Source of the DNA: Peptococcaceae bacterium BRH_c8a
GTDB taxonomy: Bacteria; Bacillota; Desulfotomaculia; Desulfotomaculales; Desulfallaceae
NCBI GenBank assembly: GCA_000961575.1
Contig: LADP01000005.1
Span: forward strand, 124,001 to 188,000
Direction: 5' to 3'
Length of the DNA: 64,000 nucleotides
In this document: positions 1-9,016 of the stretch, piece after piece
Layout: each line of letters opens with the position of its first letter
How positions within the stretch are numbered: position 1 is the stretch's first letter
Program-made: the position numbers and the translations under genes
Notes under the pieces: generated by a model
What the model was told of the DNA's origin: nothing
Seen by the model: only the letters and a program-made list of their open reading frames with translations
Database searches by the model: none

Positions 1-1
1 G

Positions 2-388
2 CTGCTGGAGCAGGCACTGCTGATAAATGTGAAAGACAAGGGACTAGTGGTGGTTTCTGGCTGCGGTCATCCTAACATCGTTCGGACAGTTGAAATGGCT
101 CGGGAAATTACAGGGCTGCCGGTATACGCGGTGGTAGGAGGGCTGCACCTTTACTACACTGATATTCCGGCCGGTGTTTGGGGCAACATTATGGGCAGCA
201 GCCGGTTGTTTAGCCGCAGCCCGAACCGCGAAGAAGTGGTTGAGACCGTGCGCCGGTTGAAAGAGCTGGGCATTCAAAAAGCGTTTATTTCTCCGCATGA
301 CTCAGATCAACCGACTCTGCAAATTTTTAGCGACCAGTTTGGCGACGATTACAGTCCGCTTAAAGTTGGGCAAAAAGTTACCATATAA
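2..388 (+). CDS. MBL-fold metallo-hydrolase, C-terminal part (cut by window edge)
   Basis: The reading frame is open from the first bases of the window, so the gene begins upstream and only about 128 C-terminal residues are seen. The motif SGCGHPNIVRTVE followed by VVGGLHL is characteristic of the metallo-beta-lactamase-fold proteins related to COG1237 (dihydropterin/methanopterin-biosynthesis-like hydrolases); the His in GCGH and the His in GGLHL are expected metal ligands. A late SPHDSDQPT segment fits the end of the metal site. The substrate cannot be told from this fragment. A PaaX-type regulator follows 58 bases downstream on the same strand, but nothing else links the two. Confidence 0.75.
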   Translation: MLEQALLINVKDKGLVVVSGCGHPNIVRTVEMAREITGLPVYAVVGGLHLYYTDIPAGVWGNIMGSSRLFSRSPNREEVVETVRRLKELGIQKAFISPHDSDQPTLQIFSDQFGDDYSPLKVGQKVTI

Positions 389-446
389 CGCTCTCAAACG
401 CTTAATGTCAGTTATAATTATTTTGTATCTGCAGAGGAGGAAGGAA

Positions 447-1283
447 ATGTATCTTAATTTTAAGAAGAAAGACAGCGTAACCAGCATCCTGTTGTTTATA
501 TTTAACGTATTCCTGGTTGAGCGGGACACCCGATCCATACCGTTAAAAAAAGTATTTGCTTTACTGGAACCATTTCAAAAAAGCGAAACCGCCATCAGAA
601 TGGGTTTGTCCCGGGGGGTCCAAAGCGGATTACTGGTAAACTATCGCGAGGGTGGAGAGGTATATTACCGATTAACGGACGAAGCGGTGCGCGGTTTTGA
701 ATACTGGCAGAACACGCTGGCCCGGTATAGGGAACGAATTAAACTACAGACCTCGGCTTGGGATGGTCAGTGGAGTATAGTGGCCGCTGCAGGCCGGGAT
801 AAACGGCTCGGAGATGACCTGGCCGACCGGCTAATGCCGCTTGGTTACGGTTGTCTGGATAAAGATCTGTGGGTGTCGCCCTATGACATGAATCATCAGG
901 TTATCGAATGTAGCCTCGCCAATGGACTGGCAAAATCTCTTTACCTCTTTCGGGGCCGGCTGGAAGGGAACCGCTCTCCGGCGGATATCGTCTCTGCAAC
1001 CTGGCCCGTAGAGGAACTGGCGCAAAGGTATGACTTACTGGCTAAAAATTTAACCGGGGCACTTAAGGTTTTAAATGCTCAGCAAACTGACGGGAGCGGC
1101 TTGCCTTTCTTGCACTTCTACGGCCTGGAGGTATTTGAACTAATCCAGGCAGATCCCCAGCTTCCCTTGGAGTTACTGCCGGGCGGCTGGCCAGGATTAC
1201 CAGTAACCCGGACGTTTTGGGAGGCCAGAGAGAAAATTATGCCCGCTGCAAACCAGTTTATTAATAGGGTGATAGCATCCTAA
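447..1283 (+). CDS. PaaX family transcriptional regulator
   Basis: A 278-residue protein with PaaX architecture: an N-terminal winged-helix region (about residues 15-80, with SILLFIFNVFLVERDTRSI and SETAIRMGLSRGVQSGLL), a central domain beginning at WDGQWSIV (about residue 110), and a C-terminal helical domain ending with PVTRTFWEAR. The ATG at 447 is chosen because GAGGAGG lies 6-12 bases upstream; an open frame extends further 5' but overlaps the preceding gene and has no ribosome site. PaaX proteins repress phenylacetate or related catabolic genes and are released by the CoA thioester. No paa genes lie beside it here, so its ligand and targets are unknown; acyl-CoA genes near 30-34 kb are possible but unproven targets. 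Confidence 0.8.
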   Translation: MYLNFKKKDSVTSILLFIFNVFLVERDTRSIPLKKVFALLEPFQKSETAIRMGLSRGVQSGLLVNYREGGEVYYRLTDEAVRGFEYWQNTLARYRERIKLQTSAWDGQWSIVAAAGRDKRLGDDLADRLMPLGYGCLDKDLWVSPYDMNHQVIECSLANGLAKSLYLFRGRLEGNRSPADIVSATWPVEELAQRYDLLAKNLTGALKVLNAQQTDGSGLPFLHFYGLEVFELIQADPQLPLELLPGGWPGLPVTRTFWEAREKIMPAANQFINRVIAS

Positions 1284-1360
1284 ACGGTGAGATTAAGTAA
1301 GATATTTGGCTTGATGCTATGATTTGCTACAAACGAGGGATAGTAAAAGAAAGAATAAAG

Positions 1361-1390
1361 TAAAGACAGGCCTTTAATAGCCTGTCTTTA
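1361..1390. terminator. Bidirectional hairpin between paaX-like gene and hydrogenase protease gene
   Basis: Perfect 11-base arms TAAAGACAGGC (1361-1371) and their complement (1380-1390) with an 8-base loop. The stop codon of the leftward protease gene lies in the right arm. Only weak T-rich tracts flank it, so termination is likely but not certain. Confidence 0.6.
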
Positions 1391-1879
1391 TCCCTGGTTA
1401 TAGCTTATGAGCTTTTGAATATCGTCTTTAAGCAATGAGATGAGCTTTGGTACTGCACTCTTAGCAGTAAATGTTAGTCCTTCGCCAAAATCTAACTTTT
1501 CAGGCTCTACACCATAAATGGTTATCGCTTCTGGAAAGCCCGTAGTGCTTCTAGCCAGTTTAACAATACCTGGTAGGGATATGCCGTGGGCGTCCTGCTC
1601 AGGGCAATCTACAACATCCTCAATGTCCAGCCGATAAACACAGCCCGGATTACCCCCGGCTTGAAAGGCATCTATGGCAATTACATGCCTGGCTTGACTG
1701 ATCTCCTGGAGGTAATAGAAGACCGAAGTTCCCACCTCAATAATCAGCAGTTGCGGAGGCCACTCCATTTTTTTTAATTCATCCGCCACAAAGACGCCAA
1801 TCCCGTCGTCGCTCATAAGAGGATTACCCAACCCCAGGATAATAATTTCATAAGCTGGGTTCCTTTGTTTGTTATCCAT
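1388..1879 (-). CDS. NiFe hydrogenase maturation protease (HyaD/HupD type, peptidase M52)
   Basis: 163 residues. The N-terminal motif IIILGLGNPLMSDDGIG and the following EVG, IDAFQAGG and HGISLPG segments are those of the nickel-dependent endopeptidases that trim the large-subunit C-terminus after nickel insertion; the Asp of SDDGIG, the Asp of IDAFQ and the His of AHGIS match expected metal-binding positions. It is transcribed divergently from the hydrogenase structural genes, with only 41 bases between start codons. The large subunit (2873-4267) carries a 14-residue tail after its last conserved His, which is the expected substrate. No convincing ribosome site lies before this ATG, yet no good internal start exists. 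Confidence 0.85.
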   Translation of the reverse strand: MDNKQRNPAYEIIILGLGNPLMSDDGIGVFVADELKKMEWPPQLLIIEVGTSVFYYLQEISQARHVIAIDAFQAGGNPGCVYRLDIEDVVDCPEQDAHGISLPGIVKLARSTTGFPEAITIYGVEPEKLDFGEGLTFTAKSAVPKLISLLKDDIQKLISYNQG

Positions 1880-1920
1880 AATACATATATATGAAGGATA
1901 AGAAAGTTAAGGAGTACATT

Positions 1921-2829
1921 ATGCAAAAAGAAGATTATATTAAGCGCTGTCAGGATTTGGCCGCTGGGCCTCAGTTTCAGCTTTCTAATTATGTGCTTTC
2001 CGAAGTAAGGGAATATAAAAAGAGTAAATCCAGGAAACTACCGGTAATTTGGCTTGAAACCAGCGACAGTGGAGATAACAACATCGCTTTTATGAACACC
2101 ACTTACCCTTACCTGGGGCAAGTTTTTACAGACTTAATAGACCTCCTGTACAGTAATACCTTTATGGCTGCCCAGGGCCAGGATGCCCTTAATATCCTGG
2201 AACAAGCTGCTGTCAAGCTCCGGGGCAAGTTTACACTGGTGGTGGAAGGCGCTATCCCTCTAAAGGATAACGGGCTCTACACAATAATAGCCCATACGGA
2301 GGATTACAAACTGACTGCCCTGGAGGCAGTCACGTGGCTAGGCCCACTGGCTGAGTACGTTATAGCTTTGGGAACCTGTGCCAGCTTCGGTGGTATTTCC
2401 GCAGCCAGGCCCAACATTACCGGCAGTGTAGGTGTTCGTAAAGTCTTAAATAGAGAGGTTATTAATGTCAGCGGGTGTCCCATAAACCCCGACTGGTTCG
2501 TGGGAACACTGGCCCACCTTTTAATGTATGGTCAGCCGGAGTTAGACAATTTAGGGCGCCCCACCCTTTTCTATGGCTTTACTGTCCACCGTCACTGTCA
2601 GCGGCGATCATATTTTGACCAGGGGCAATTTGCCGAAAAGTTGGGTGATATCGAATGCATGTTTTCCCAGGGGTGTGTAGGTCCTAGAACCGGTGCAGAT
2701 TGCCCTTATCGGCAATGGATTAACCATGTAAACTGGCCGGTTAAGGCCAATACTCCATGCATCGGTTGTACCAATGAAGATTTTCCGGACGGTTCATCAC
2801 CCTTTTTTACCCCTCTACCGGAGAAATGA
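1921..2829 (+). CDS. NiFe hydrogenase small subunit with altered proximal-cluster site
   Basis: 302 residues, electron-transfer subunit of an uptake-type NiFe hydrogenase. Start at 1921 is preferred over an upstream in-frame ATG at 1891 because TAAGGAG ends six bases before it. Medial and distal cluster ligands are visible: HRHC, CMFSQGC, ADCP and CIGC toward the C-terminus. Of the four proximal [4Fe-4S] ligands, Cys153 (GTCAS) and Cys186 (SGCP) are present, but the N-terminal motif that normally reads DCTxC after WLE reads TSDSGDNN (residues 47-54): Ser50 and Asn53 replace the two cysteines. There is no twin-arginine signal and no C-terminal membrane anchor, so the enzyme is probably cytoplasmic. 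It forms an operon with the large subunit, 43 bases downstream. Confidence 0.88.
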   Translation: MQKEDYIKRCQDLAAGPQFQLSNYVLSEVREYKKSKSRKLPVIWLETSDSGDNNIAFMNTTYPYLGQVFTDLIDLLYSNTFMAAQGQDALNILEQAAVKLRGKFTLVVEGAIPLKDNGLYTIIAHTEDYKLTALEAVTWLGPLAEYVIALGTCASFGGISAARPNITGSVGVRKVLNREVINVSGCPINPDWFVGTLAHLLMYGQPELDNLGRPTLFYGFTVHRHCQRRSYFDQGQFAEKLGDIECMFSQGCVGPRTGADCPYRQWINHVNWPVKANTPCIGCTNEDFPDGSSPFFTPLPEK

Positions 2830-2872
2830 GGAAAAGAACAGTTTAATCCCCTTACACCGGAAGGAGCTAAAG

Positions 2873-4267
2873 ATGAGTAAAAAGAGGATCATGTTTAGTC
2901 CAGTCACAAGATTAAGTGGTTTGTTATCGGTAGAGGTAGTGATAGATAGGGGTATAGTATCAACTGCCAACGCCAGTGGAACCATGTACAGGGGCATTGA
3001 GCATGTTATGAAAGATAGACACATAACAGATGCCGTGTACATGACCCAGAGAGTTTGCGGCATTTGCTCACTGGCACACGGTGCGGTTGCCAGTTACCTG
3101 CTGGATGAACTTTATGACCATGAACTGTCTGAGAATGCCCAGTATTTAAGGAATATAATGTTTGCGGCAGATATATTGCAAAATCATATCCGGCACTTTT
3201 ACTTTTTTAGTTTACCTGACTATGTTAAAATGCCAAATCAGCCACCCTTTGAGGGACAGAATGCAATAGATATTCGCCTGTCTCCTCAGGATAACGCTCG
3301 TCTGGTGGAACACTACTTTCGAGCTGTGGTGGTTTCCCAGGAATGCCACCAGTTACTAACGCTTTTCGGTGGTAAGGCACCAAATCAGCATAGCTTTGTG
3401 CACGGGGGAGTAGCGGTTGCGCCTACTGCCGACAAAGTAAACCAGGCCCTGTCTTTAATAGCAAGTGTGCACGCCTTTGTTAAGGAGTGTCTGATACCGG
3501 ATACTGAGTTGATCTCCCGGGTATACAGGGACTACTTTAAGATTGGGCAAACACCAAGAAGACTGCTGTCTTTTGGTATGTTCCGCTTCGGAACGAAAAA
3601 CCAGTTGAGCCACTGGCGGGGTGGTATACTCACCGGAAATCAAATCAGTACGCCTGATATCCAATTAATCAGTGAGGATGTTACTAATGCTTGGTATCTT
3701 CCGGTAGACGGTCAAGTCTTGCCCGCACCCTATAAACCCGGGGCTTATACTTATATAAAATCTTTTCAATATGCCGGGCAGCCCATTGAAATGGGTCCCC
3801 TGGCCAGAATGCTCATCAACGGCTTTTACCGTGGGGGAACCTCAACAATGGATCGCATTAAAGCCCGTTCTCTGGAAACGCTGCTTATTAGCGAGTTGGT
3901 CATGGAGTGGCTTAAGAACTTGGTTCCAGGTCCACCACCGATCCAGCAAAAACAGAAACCCGTTAAGGAACAGGCTGTGGTTGCCACAGATGTTATGCGC
4001 GGTTCACTGCTGCACAGTGTTCGACTAAAGGGTGAACAGGTAGAGGAATATAAAATTATAACCCCTAGCAACTGGAACTTTTCTCCCAAGGATATAAAAG
4101 GTCAACTGGGACCGGTTGAATATGCCCTGACTGGTACAATTATCCCAAACCCTGAATTATTAAATACTATCTTGGGTCGAATCATTCGCTCCTTTGATCC
4201 CTGCATTAACTGCGGCACCCATGTGCTAAACGCAAAGGGTGACGTAATAGATAAAATTATTCTTTGA
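2873..4267 (+). CDS. NiFe hydrogenase large (catalytic) subunit
   Basis: 464 residues. All four active-site cysteines are present: Cys62 and Cys65 in RVCGICSLAHG and Cys444 and Cys447 in DPCINCGTH. His450 is followed by a 14-residue C-terminal extension that the divergently encoded protease (1388-1879) would remove. The segment GTMYRGIE near residue 35 matches the conserved Glu region of the family. The ATG at 2873 is chosen for AAGGAG eight bases upstream; a longer in-frame ORF would overlap the small subunit. No cytochrome b, Hyp proteins or diaphorase subunits lie nearby, so the electron partner is unknown. The palindrome at 4269-4360 begins directly after the stop codon and probably ends the transcript. 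Confidence 0.92.
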   Translation: MSKKRIMFSPVTRLSGLLSVEVVIDRGIVSTANASGTMYRGIEHVMKDRHITDAVYMTQRVCGICSLAHGAVASYLLDELYDHELSENAQYLRNIMFAADILQNHIRHFYFFSLPDYVKMPNQPPFEGQNAIDIRLSPQDNARLVEHYFRAVVVSQECHQLLTLFGGKAPNQHSFVHGGVAVAPTADKVNQALSLIASVHAFVKECLIPDTELISRVYRDYFKIGQTPRRLLSFGMFRFGTKNQLSHWRGGILTGNQISTPDIQLISEDVTNAWYLPVDGQVLPAPYKPGAYTYIKSFQYAGQPIEMGPLARMLINGFYRGGTSTMDRIKARSLETLLISELVMEWLKNLVPGPPPIQQKQKPVKEQAVVATDVMRGSLLHSVRLKGEQVEEYKIITPSNWNFSPKDIKGQLGPVEYALTGTIIPNPELLNTILGRIIRSFDPCINCGTHVLNAKGDVIDKIIL

Positions 4268-4268
4268 A

Positions 4269-4360
4269 TAAGGGGGTCAGGCCTGTCGTAACTTCCTAAC
4301 TATAACTATTGTATATATAGATAAGGCAGTTAGGAAGTTACGACAGGCCTGACCCCCTTA
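4269..4360. repeat. Long perfect palindrome with GGGGTCAG ends
   Basis: Arms 4269-4301 and 4328-4360 are perfect 33-base reverse complements around a 26-base AT-rich loop. The outer part reads GGGGGTCAGGCCTG, sharing GGGGTCAGG with the palindromes at 15430-15486 and 25016-25039. It starts one base after the hydrogenase large-subunit stop and could act as a terminator or be a mobile REP-like element. Confidence 0.9.
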
Positions 4361-4475
4361 CCTCCTGGTTACCAATGCATCGTTATATTGTGCGCGTTAT
4401 TGCCAACTATTAAATTGTCAAAATGAGTTATAATAAAAATCAGTTATTTAAATCCCAGAATATTGGGGGTGTACC

Positions 4476-5660
4476 GTGGGAAGGGTCAGCATTGTAAAAT
4501 GCCCCGACTATGCTTACGAAAAAGTTGAGTCGGCCATCAGGCAATGCATTGACCTGCTGGGCGGCATAAACAAATTTGTCCAGCCGGGTCAAAAAGTGCT
4601 GTTAAAAATCAACTTGTTAAGTGCTACGGCGCCTGAAAAGGCTGTTACTACGCATCCAAATGTGACCCTGGCGCTTGCCAGGTTGGTTCAAGAAGCCGGC
4701 GGGCAACCTATTGTGGCCGATAGTCCAGGACCCGTGCCTTATACTACAACCGGTCTTAAAAAGGCATACCAGGCGGCCGGTTATCTTGGGCCGGCTGAGC
4801 GGGGTGAACTGGAACTTAACTGGGACACTGCAGTTCAGGCCTTACCGTGCCCGGATGGCAAGTTGATTAAGCTATTTGAAGTAATTCAACCGGTTGTTGC
4901 ATGCGACGTGGTAATTGCAGTTCCTAAACTTAAAACCCACATGTTCACCTCGTTGACCGGGGCGACCAAGATACTCTTCGGCGTGATTCCCGGATTAGCT
5001 AAGGCCGGATATCATGCCAAACTGCAAAGCGGTGAACAGTTTGCGGACATGCTTTTGGACATTATCCAGGCGGTTAAGCCAACCCTGTACTTGATGGACG
5101 GCATCTTGGCTATGGAAGGTGACGGCCCTGGTTTACACGGAAACCCCAGGCCCCTTGGTTTGCTGATGGCCGCCGATAACCCGGTGTCCATGGATTTAGC
5201 CGCCTGCAGTATTATCGGCCTGGACCCCATGGAAGTGCCCATGCTGCGTGCCGCGAAGCACAGGGGATGGTGGAGCGGAGGTTGGTCTGATATCCAAGTA
5301 GTTGGTGTTCCGCTTAGTGCCGCTGCGGTACCTGATTTCAGAAAGCCGGCCCGGGTAGCCCGGGATGCCCGGGGTTTGGATCGCCTTACCTGGTACCAGC
5401 GTATGTGGGCACCGGCGGTGAAGCAAGCACTGACTCCGCGTCCTGTCCCCTCGGCAGGTCGCTGCACTGCCTGTGCTACCTGCCGTAATATCTGTCCGCA
5501 GCAGGCCATTACCATTGCCGGGGGTGTTGCTCTGGTAGACGACCGCAACTGTATCAGGTGTTACTGCTGCCACGAGGTCTGCCCTGAAGCCGCCATAGAC
5601 CAGAAATTTGGGCCTACCGGCAGGTTAATCAGGCGTTTTGGTTTATTCGGCTATCGTTAA
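4476..5660 (+). CDS. DUF362 domain protein with C-terminal 2[4Fe-4S] ferredoxin domain
   Basis: 394 residues starting at a GTG. Residues about 1-300 match the DUF362 family, with DSPGPVPY, PKLKTHMFT and MDGILAMEGDGPG as recognisable blocks. The C-terminus (about 328-375) holds two classical cluster motifs, CTACATCRNICP and CIRCYCCHEVCP, so the protein likely carries two [4Fe-4S] clusters. No signal peptide is seen. DUF362 ferredoxins have no firmly established reaction; a redox role in anaerobic metabolism is inferred. It stands alone between the hydrogenase palindrome and an exporter gene, so a link to the hydrogenase is possible but only positional. Confidence 0.85.
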   Translation: MGRVSIVKCPDYAYEKVESAIRQCIDLLGGINKFVQPGQKVLLKINLLSATAPEKAVTTHPNVTLALARLVQEAGGQPIVADSPGPVPYTTTGLKKAYQAAGYLGPAERGELELNWDTAVQALPCPDGKLIKLFEVIQPVVACDVVIAVPKLKTHMFTSLTGATKILFGVIPGLAKAGYHAKLQSGEQFADMLLDIIQAVKPTLYLMDGILAMEGDGPGLHGNPRPLGLLMAADNPVSMDLAACSIIGLDPMEVPMLRAAKHRGWWSGGWSDIQVVGVPLSAAAVPDFRKPARVARDARGLDRLTWYQRMWAPAVKQALTPRPVPSAGRCTACATCRNICPQQAITIAGGVALVDDRNCIRCYCCHEVCPEAAIDQKFGPTGRLIRRFGLFGYR

Positions 5661-5683
5661 ACTTTAGCTTAACCAGTCGCCGG

Positions 5684-5709
5684 AAATTCTTCGCTACGCC
5701 CAAATGACA
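5684..5709. repeat. Half-copy of a dispersed TTCGCTACGC...TGACA repeat
   Basis: The stretch from AAATTCTTCGCTACGC to TGACA matches, with several substitutions, one arm of the imperfect palindrome at 9409-9469. It lies in a 158-base gap with no other feature seen. Confidence 0.45.
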
Positions 5710-5818
5710 ATATGCAATGTATGAGGTAGCAACCTTGTTTATCTGGTCCCGGGCTTATATAATTTTCAAGTAGCCATTTATTTAATTAAGTCTATGTTTT
5801 TTAGAAGCGAGGGTAGTT

Positions 5819-6724
5819 ATGTCGCAAAACAAAACATATTTAGGACCGCTGTTGGTATTGTCCGGCGCAGTGTTGTGGGGTACCACCGGAACTACCCAGG
5901 CCCTGGCCCCGGAAGGAGCCACACCCCTGGCCATTGGTGCCATGCGTCTACTAGTTGGCGGGCTATGTCTGCTAGCCATAGCCTTATTCCGGCAAGCTTT
6001 TAAGCCCGGTGGTTACTGGCCTACACATCTGGTGGCAGTAACGGCGATAAGTATGGCTGCTTACCAGCCGTTCTTTTTTGGTGGCGTTGCTAAAACCGGC
6101 GTGGCTGTGGGGACGGTGGTTGGCATTGGCAGTGCGCCTATTATGGCCGGTATTCTGGTGTTTTTATTCAGAGGTGAACGGCCGGGGAAGAAATGGCTGG
6201 TGTCCACTCTGCTTGCCATTACAGGGTGTTATCTTTTATTTACCGTTAAAGAAAATGTAACTGTCAATTATGTCGGGGTGTTAATGTCTCTGGGTGCTGG
6301 TTTGGCCTATGCTTCATATGTTGTTTTCAGCAAGTCCCTGTTGGATAAAAACCGTCCCGAAGCGGTAATTGCGGTTGTTTTTTGCATCAGCGCTTTGCTT
6401 TTACTGCCTATATTGCTCACCCAACCCTTAAATTGGCTGCTTGAATGGCGAGGTGCGGCGGTAGCTTTACACCTTGGTATTGTGGCCACGGCCATAGCTT
6501 ATTTCCTGTTTTCGAAAGGGCTGTCGCTGGTGCCGGCAGCAACCGCTGTCACTTTAACCCTGGCCGAACCGCTTACCGCCGCTACACTGGGGGTCACTGT
6601 GTTGGGCGAGCGACTTACTGCACCTGCATTTGCCGGGATTGGTCTTCTGTTGTTGGGCATACTTATTTTGTCTGTCAGCAGTAAAAAAAGACCAGCTCAT
6701 TCCAAGGTTAATGAGAAAGTCTAA
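5819..6724 (+). CDS. EamA/DMT family transporter
   Basis: 301 residues with about ten hydrophobic segments in two repeated EamA halves (about residues 8-140 and 150-290). The N-terminal SGAVLWGTTGTTQALAP and the second-half LAEPLTAATLGVTVLGERL are typical of drug/metabolite exporters of the inner membrane. The ATG at 5819 has GAGGG about six bases upstream. Substrate cannot be predicted; amino acids and small metabolites are usual for the family. It converges with the GH18 gene, leaving 31 bases between them. Confidence 0.88.
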   Translation: MSQNKTYLGPLLVLSGAVLWGTTGTTQALAPEGATPLAIGAMRLLVGGLCLLAIALFRQAFKPGGYWPTHLVAVTAISMAAYQPFFFGGVAKTGVAVGTVVGIGSAPIMAGILVFLFRGERPGKKWLVSTLLAITGCYLLFTVKENVTVNYVGVLMSLGAGLAYASYVVFSKSLLDKNRPEAVIAVVFCISALLLLPILLTQPLNWLLEWRGAAVALHLGIVATAIAYFLFSKGLSLVPAATAVTLTLAEPLTAATLGVTVLGERLTAPAFAGIGLLLLGILILSVSSKKRPAHSKVNEKV

Positions 6725-6755
6725 ATCCATGTCATTTTTTGAATGTACAGTGAAA

Positions 6756-8063
6756 TTAGCCGGCAGTCAAAAAGTCAGGTAATAAAGGCCAGATGTCCGG
6801 ATCTTCCATGCCCAGGCGCCAAAGGGCTATTCCCTTTAAGCCGTACTCATTTACCAGCTCTAATTTCGCGGCGGTGCTGCCGGCGTTTTCAAAGTAAACG
6901 CTATGTTTTGAACCTTGGGCATCATGATAATTAAAATAGGGCACCTGAGCGTGGTTGTCCCATTTAATGTCTGGTTTATACTGTCCGGCTGTTTGCATAG
7001 CCAGTTGGTATGAAAGGTACCGCGAGGTCTTATGGACAAGATTCCAGTCAAAACCGTAACCCGGTATGCCCATGATGATTTTTTCGGCTGGTATTCTAGT
7101 TAGGGCGTATTGGATAGTTTTTTCAACCCAATTGACTGACGCAATGGGCCCGCTGCTGCTAAAAGCATTATGTTCGTCGTAGGTCATAATTACGACCTGG
7201 TCAGCGTAACGGCCTACCTTTGCGTAATCAAAATTATCCCCCCAGCCTCCGCCCGGCACGTCCGAGGTTTTGGCAGGCACGCAGACGATAATTGGGTAGC
7301 CCGCCGGTTTTAACCGGGATGATAGTTCGACCAGGAATTGCACGTAATGCTCTCGGTCGCTGGGGTAAATATTTTCAATATCGATACAGACACCGTCAAA
7401 ACCTTTTTCTTGCAGCAGGTTATATATATTATTGACCTGCTGCTTTCTTTTGACAGGATTTGAGAACAGTGTATGAGCCAAATCCTTGCCTACGGAATTG
7501 TGACCGTACAGGATGTTATGTATGAGGGCGTAATTTTTGATACCATTTTGCCGGCAAAAATCGAGTGTCCGGGCCATTTCCCGTTGTGTGACGTCGCTGC
7601 CGGTTTCTAGTTGCCCCGGATCGTTCCTGTCCAATCTATACCAGAAGGGTGATATAGAAGTTACTATATTTTTCTGTGCTTTTACAGTGGAGTATGATGA
7701 GGGGATCCCTGGTTCATCTCCAACATAAAAACCAAGTACTTCTTTTTTTTGCTGGTTGTCTATTTGACTTGCTAAATCTAAAATTACAGTGGCGGTTTGT
7801 ATTGTCATATTGCCGTCTGGTTTTAGTTTGTGTTCCGATTGCAGTTTTTGTACCGCATTGCGGGTAGCGGCGCAATAATACCCGGAAGGCGCGCTGTCCA
7901 TAAAACCAAGATCATTTAATTGTCGCTGCAAAATATACAGATTCAATACCTTATGGCCTGACTTTAATGGTGTTACCTCGACCAATGGTGACGGGTTCAA
8001 AATAAAAAAGAAAAACAGCAGAGCCGCGAACAATGCCAGTTGTCTTATTTCCTTTAATGTCAT
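6756..8063 (-). CDS. Peptidoglycan-binding, glycoside hydrolase family 18 protein (YaaH/spore-cortex type)
   Basis: 435 residues. An N-terminal hydrophobic stretch (about 8-24) suggests a signal anchor. Residues about 40-97 form a PG_binding_1 domain (LQRQLNDLGF, VQKLQSEHKLKPDG). From about residue 110 a GH18 barrel follows, with ISPFWYRL, the catalytic FDGVCIDIE motif (residues 222-230, Glu230 as general acid), and a late GIALWRLGMEDPDIW. The third Asp of the common DGxDxDxE motif is Cys, as is often relaxed in the spore-germination subgroup. The expected role is cell-wall or spore-cortex hydrolysis, or related wall binding, outside the membrane. It is a single gene with the leftward DUF421 gene 209 bases upstream. 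Confidence 0.85.
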   Translation of the reverse strand: MTLKEIRQLALFAALLFFFFILNPSPLVEVTPLKSGHKVLNLYILQRQLNDLGFMDSAPSGYYCAATRNAVQKLQSEHKLKPDGNMTIQTATVILDLASQIDNQQKKEVLGFYVGDEPGIPSSYSTVKAQKNIVTSISPFWYRLDRNDPGQLETGSDVTQREMARTLDFCRQNGIKNYALIHNILYGHNSVGKDLAHTLFSNPVKRKQQVNNIYNLLQEKGFDGVCIDIENIYPSDREHYVQFLVELSSRLKPAGYPIIVCVPAKTSDVPGGGWGDNFDYAKVGRYADQVVIMTYDEHNAFSSSGPIASVNWVEKTIQYALTRIPAEKIIMGIPGYGFDWNLVHKTSRYLSYQLAMQTAGQYKPDIKWDNHAQVPYFNYHDAQGSKHSVYFENAGSTAAKLELVNEYGLKGIALWRLGMEDPDIWPLLPDFLTAG

Positions 8064-8272
8064 ACTGCCTCCGGACTATAAAATAAAATTCCATAAACAT
8101 TATAAAACGGGTAAATGAATTAAACATTGCTCAAATATACCCCGACCTGGCATATTGCACATGGTATGCCAAATGACCCCAACAGTTAATGAGAAGCATC
8201 CATTCAACATTTTAAAAGTTAATTTAATTCAGGTGTGAAGGCAAACGAACCGGAGACTGTAGAGTCAAAAGG

Positions 8273-9016
8273 CTAGCCCGGCTTGTTGGGAGGGTTTTGA
8301 GCAATCACGTCTGCATATAAATTCCCCTGGGTATCCAGTTGAGCCATGGACACCTGGTCAAAGGAGTTGATTCCGTATTCAACTTGCAGCTTTTTAAACA
8401 GCCAATCTTTGCTAAGGCTAACTTCCTTAAGCCTGTTTTGGATTACTACTCCGTCTTCCACAAGGGTTGTAGGCAGGCCCTCGAATTGAGTGCTTATATT
8501 AAGGTCTGCAGGCTTAACCGGACGGAACTGACTTTTTAACTGCACCGTCACCTTACCATTGCGCTCATATATGGCGTTTTCGACTTCACTAATGTTGAAA
8601 ACGTTTTTTTCCCTCAGCAGCATCATCAGGTCGTCATAATTCAGCCGCTGTCTGCCCATGGCCTCTTCATCCAGTTTGCCGTTTTGGATTACGGTTACCG
8701 GTTCACCTTCAATAATTTTTCTCGCCGGCATCCATTTTAAAGTTGCGAAACCAGTTAATATCGGCAGCATGGCCCAAATGAACAGGCCAAACAACCCGGG
8801 GAAAAACAGTTCCTGTATATTAGTGGTTATGGTGCCCGCAATAGAACCGATGGTTATACCTACGATATAATCAAAAAAAGTTAACTGGGAAATTTGCTCC
8901 CGCCCCATCAAACGAGCCAACGCCAGGAGGAATAAATATGCTGTTAAAGCTCTAATGGCAATTTCGAGGTAAGGATTAATAATCAGCGACTCCTTTTTTA
9001 AATTAAGTACATACAA
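8273..9016 (-). CDS. DUF421 (YetF-like) membrane protein
   Basis: 247 residues with three N-terminal membrane segments (about 13-95) followed by a soluble DUF421 domain. Diagnostic blocks are LARLMGREQISQLTFFDYIVGITIGSIA, GEPVTVIQNGKLDEEAM and the closing AQLDTQGNLYADV. Two further DUF421 proteins occur in this window (51836-52564, 52990-53658), and the three share these blocks. Family members are common in endospore formers and some sit in the spore inner membrane, but no biochemical function is firmly known. It is alone on its strand with no partner gene beside it. Confidence 0.9.
   Translation of the reverse strand: MYVLNLKKESLIINPYLEIAIRALTAYLFLLALARLMGREQISQLTFFDYIVGITIGSIAGTITTNIQELFFPGLFGLFIWAMLPILTGFATLKWMPARKIIEGEPVTVIQNGKLDEEAMGRQRLNYDDLMMLLREKNVFNISEVENAIYERNGKVTVQLKSQFRPVKPADLNISTQFEGLPTTLVEDGVVIQNRLKEVSLSKDWLFKKLQVEYGINSFDQVSMAQLDTQGNLYADVIAQNPPNKPG

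Noticed and set aside
5012..5548. 178-codon minus-strand ORF inside the DUF362 gene
   Set aside because: Shadow frame; low-complexity Arg/Ser/Pro-rich translation, no ribosome site, and the plus-strand gene has clear domains.
8148..8162. CTGGCATATTGCAC as a possible sigma-54 promoter
   Set aside because: Spacing between GG and GC is far too short for -24/-12.
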